Shown here one piece after another: positions 62,690 through 64,000 of a DNA stretch of 64,000 nucleotides (the first letter of the stretch is position 1; each line of letters starts with the position of its first letter). The stretch comes from Streptomyces sp. M92 (GTDB lineage Bacteria; Actinomycetota; Actinomycetes; Streptomycetales; Streptomycetaceae). Position numbers and translations under genes: made by a program. The stretch lies in NCBI RefSeq assembly GCF_028473745.1, contig NZ_CP101137.1:5580001-5644000 (forward strand), given 5' to 3'. Under the pieces are notes generated by a model, which worked only from the letters and a program-made list of their open reading frames with translations, was not told where the DNA came from and made no database searches.

Positions 62690-63067
62690 TCAGGAGGCGG
62701 ACGGTTCGATCTCCCCCGCAAAGACGATGATCTGGTCGATGAGGCTCCGCCGCAGATGGACGACGTCCGTTCCCGCCAGGCGGGGGCCTCCATCCGGCGT
62801 GGTGAAGACCCACTGGTACCGGGCCCACTCGTCAGGCATGTCCACCGCCGAGCAGCGCACCATCGTGCCGGTCCCCGCCGGGTGGCGCCGGATGTCCAGC
62901 ACGAACCGCTCGACCGCCGCGATTCCTTCGCTGCGACCCAACGGTCCCCAGAAGACCACGTCTGAGGTCAGGGCCTGGGAGAGCAGGGCAGTCACATAGC
63001 TGTCGTCCGAGGTGTTGAACGCGGAGATGAACATGTCGATCGCGGAGCGTGCCGTCTCTTCCTGCAT
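62690..63067 (-). CDS. SnoaL-like (NTF2-fold) protein
   Basis: From ATG at 63067 this is 125 aa. It follows the NTF2-like pattern: an N-terminal helix pair (ETARSAIDMFISAFNTSDDS), LTSDVVFWGPLGRSEGIAAV, then beta strands (GTMVRCSAVDMPDEWARYQW) and LAGTDVVHLRRSLIDQIIVF. SnoaL-like proteins are small cyclases, hydroxylases or binding proteins; the role cannot be assigned. An in-frame ATG nine codons upstream is an alternative start. Confidence 0.72.
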   Translation of the reverse strand: MQEETARSAIDMFISAFNTSDDSYVTALLSQALTSDVVFWGPLGRSEGIAAVERFVLDIRRHPAGTGTMVRCSAVDMPDEWARYQWVFTTPDGGPRLAGTDVVHLRRSLIDQIIVFAGEIEPSAS

Positions 63068-63185
63068 GCCCCAGTAATACCAGCCGTTGAACAAGCAGCG
63101 GCCCCTGGCCAGAACGCATCCTTGTCGACAAGTCTCCCTTCCTTCACCCTTTCAAGGTCGTCATCTGTGACCGTATGGGGGGACC

Positions 63186-64000
63186 ATGCCGTTCGGCAGT
63201 GCAGACAGGGCCACACTCGGTGAGATCGCGCGACAGGTCAAAAACATCGGCGAAAGCGTCGCCGCGCTCAAACAGCAAGTCTCCGACCAGCAGCATGTCA
63301 TCGACCAGATCCGCCGGGACGCGACCGGAGCCATCAGCTCCGGTCTTGCCGACATCCGCTCCGTCGCCCGAGACGCCATGACACGCACCACCGACCTCAT
63401 CACCGGACCACTCACCCACATCAACAACGAGATCGTCGCCACCCACGGTATGATCGGTCGGCTCGAGGCGGACGTGCGAGCAGTTGTATCCCAGTCGGTC
63501 GACGCCACGGACCCGACATCGCAGCCGAGCGAGCTCGCCGGCCGGTCCGGGCCGTACCCCCGCCCTGATTCCCACGACGAGCCGACCGTCCGACCCAGCC
63601 ACGACGAGGCAGACTCGGAGTCCTCGGGCCCCCAACCCGACCACGCGACCCTCCGTGCCGCCGCCGGCATCGCCCACGCCACGCTTGAAGCACATCGCGA
63701 CACCTGGGCCTTCCTCATCCAGACCGCCGGCCGCGAACAGCACTTCCACATCCCCGGCAAGGTCGACGACCACGACGGATACGTAAGCGTCCGCTTCTCC
63801 GGCCCCAGCCTCGTCGCCGCCATCACGAGCCTCGGCGAACTGGCCCGCAGCGCATCCAACCCCGTCACCCAGGCCATCGCCGACCACCTCCAGCGGAAGA
63901 TCGTCGCCGCCGTCCGGGAGATCACGGACCGGCCATGTCACGACAGCGACGGCAAGCCCGTCCGCATCGTCATCGACGACCGAGCTGCCCCCGACCACAC
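63186..64000 (+). CDS. Coiled-coil hypothetical protein, continues past the window
   Basis: From ATG at 63186 at least 271 codons stay open to the right edge. The N-terminal ~110 residues are heptad-like (IARQVKNIGESVAALKQQVS, QHVIDQIRRDATGAISSGLA), predicting a coiled coil. A Pro/Ser/Asp-rich linker (about 115-155) follows, and a mixed alpha/beta domain with AHRDTWAFLIQTAGREQHFH and VSVRFSGPSLVAAITSLGEL. The family is not recognised. The N-terminal half recalls tail- or scaffold-type accessory proteins of mobile elements, but that is only an impression. Confidence 0.6.
   Translation, partial: MPFGSADRATLGEIARQVKNIGESVAALKQQVSDQQHVIDQIRRDATGAISSGLADIRSVARDAMTRTTDLITGPLTHINNEIVATHGMIGRLEADVRAVVSQSVDATDPTSQPSELAGRSGPYPRPDSHDEPTVRPSHDEADSESSGPQPDHATLRAAAGIAHATLEAHRDTWAFLIQTAGREQHFHIPGKVDDHDGYVSVRFSGPSLVAAITSLGELARSASNPVTQAIADHLQRKIVAAVREITDRPCHDSDGKPVRIVIDDRAAPDH

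Noticed and set aside
1..64000. tRNA, rRNA, replication origin or telomere sequences
   Set aside because: No cloverleaf-like or rRNA-like stretch, DnaA-box cluster or dense terminal palindromes were recognised by eye.

Overview
The window looks like Streptomyces or a close relative. It is uniformly very GC-rich, has many GTG and TTG starts with GA-rich ribosome binding sites, twin-arginine-poor Sec signal peptides and lipoboxes, carbohydrate ABC transporter genes without their own ATPase, and insertion sequences of actinomycete type. About eighteen complete or broken IS elements, many single-base frameshifts and several genes cut at IS ends suggest an accessory, rearranging region such as a chromosome arm, island or large plasmid. 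That placement is inference: no telomere, origin, tRNA or rRNA gene is visible.

Layout. 1-5.5 kb: a nucleotidyltransferase-fold gene, an intact IS630 element, an IS5-type element and an IS3 remnant abutting a broken MMPL transporter. 5.5-12.7 kb: mostly intact small genes (PCuAC-like lipoprotein, YjdF-like and YrhK-like membrane proteins, PepSY lipoprotein, DUF2254 protein, eukaryote-like cyclophilin, a DUF3592-like protein). A repeat of about 42 bp occurs three times here and separates single genes. 12.7-16.0 kb: an IS5-type element enclosing a passenger gene, then an ISAzo13-type element. 16.0-20.4 kb: a coupled cis-prenyltransferase / MpaB-type oxygenase (with EF-hands) operon and an LppX-like lipoprotein. 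20.4-27.2 kb: a segment bounded by IS110 ends that holds a decayed type I-E CRISPR effector (cse1 frameshifted, cse2 intact, the first codons of cas7), fused in frame to a coupled set encoding an LDH-like and an HPr-kinase-like protein. No cas3, cas5, cas6, cas1, cas2 or repeat-spacer array is present. 27.2-34.4 kb: nested IS elements, including a second ISAzo13 copy and a second IS5-type element with a passenger (a methyltransferase), plus a small secreted protein and an APH-fold kinase. 34.4-42.4 kb: a frameshifted LuxR regulator, a winged-helix methyltransferase, a deleted IS5 copy, two paralogous secreted proteins and a NarL-type two-component system.

43.7-53.6 kb is the best-preserved functional unit: a LacI regulator, a GH127 beta-L-arabinofuranosidase, a sugar-binding lipoprotein, two permeases, a second LacI regulator and a secreted clan-A glycoside hydrolase with a C-terminal carbohydrate-binding module. 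Two identical palindromes 200 bp apart precede the secreted enzyme, and a 21-bp-stem terminator follows it. The likely job is secretion of a glycanase, import of the products through a shared MsiK-type ATPase, and release of arabinose in the cytoplasm.

53.6-64 kb: pseudogenes (enoyl-CoA hydratase tail, sigma factor and its neighbour), a MerR/hydrolase divergent pair, several IS fragments, a tautomerase-like/YHS fusion, a secreted beta-propeller phytase, a SnoaL-like protein, and a coiled-coil protein that runs off the right edge.
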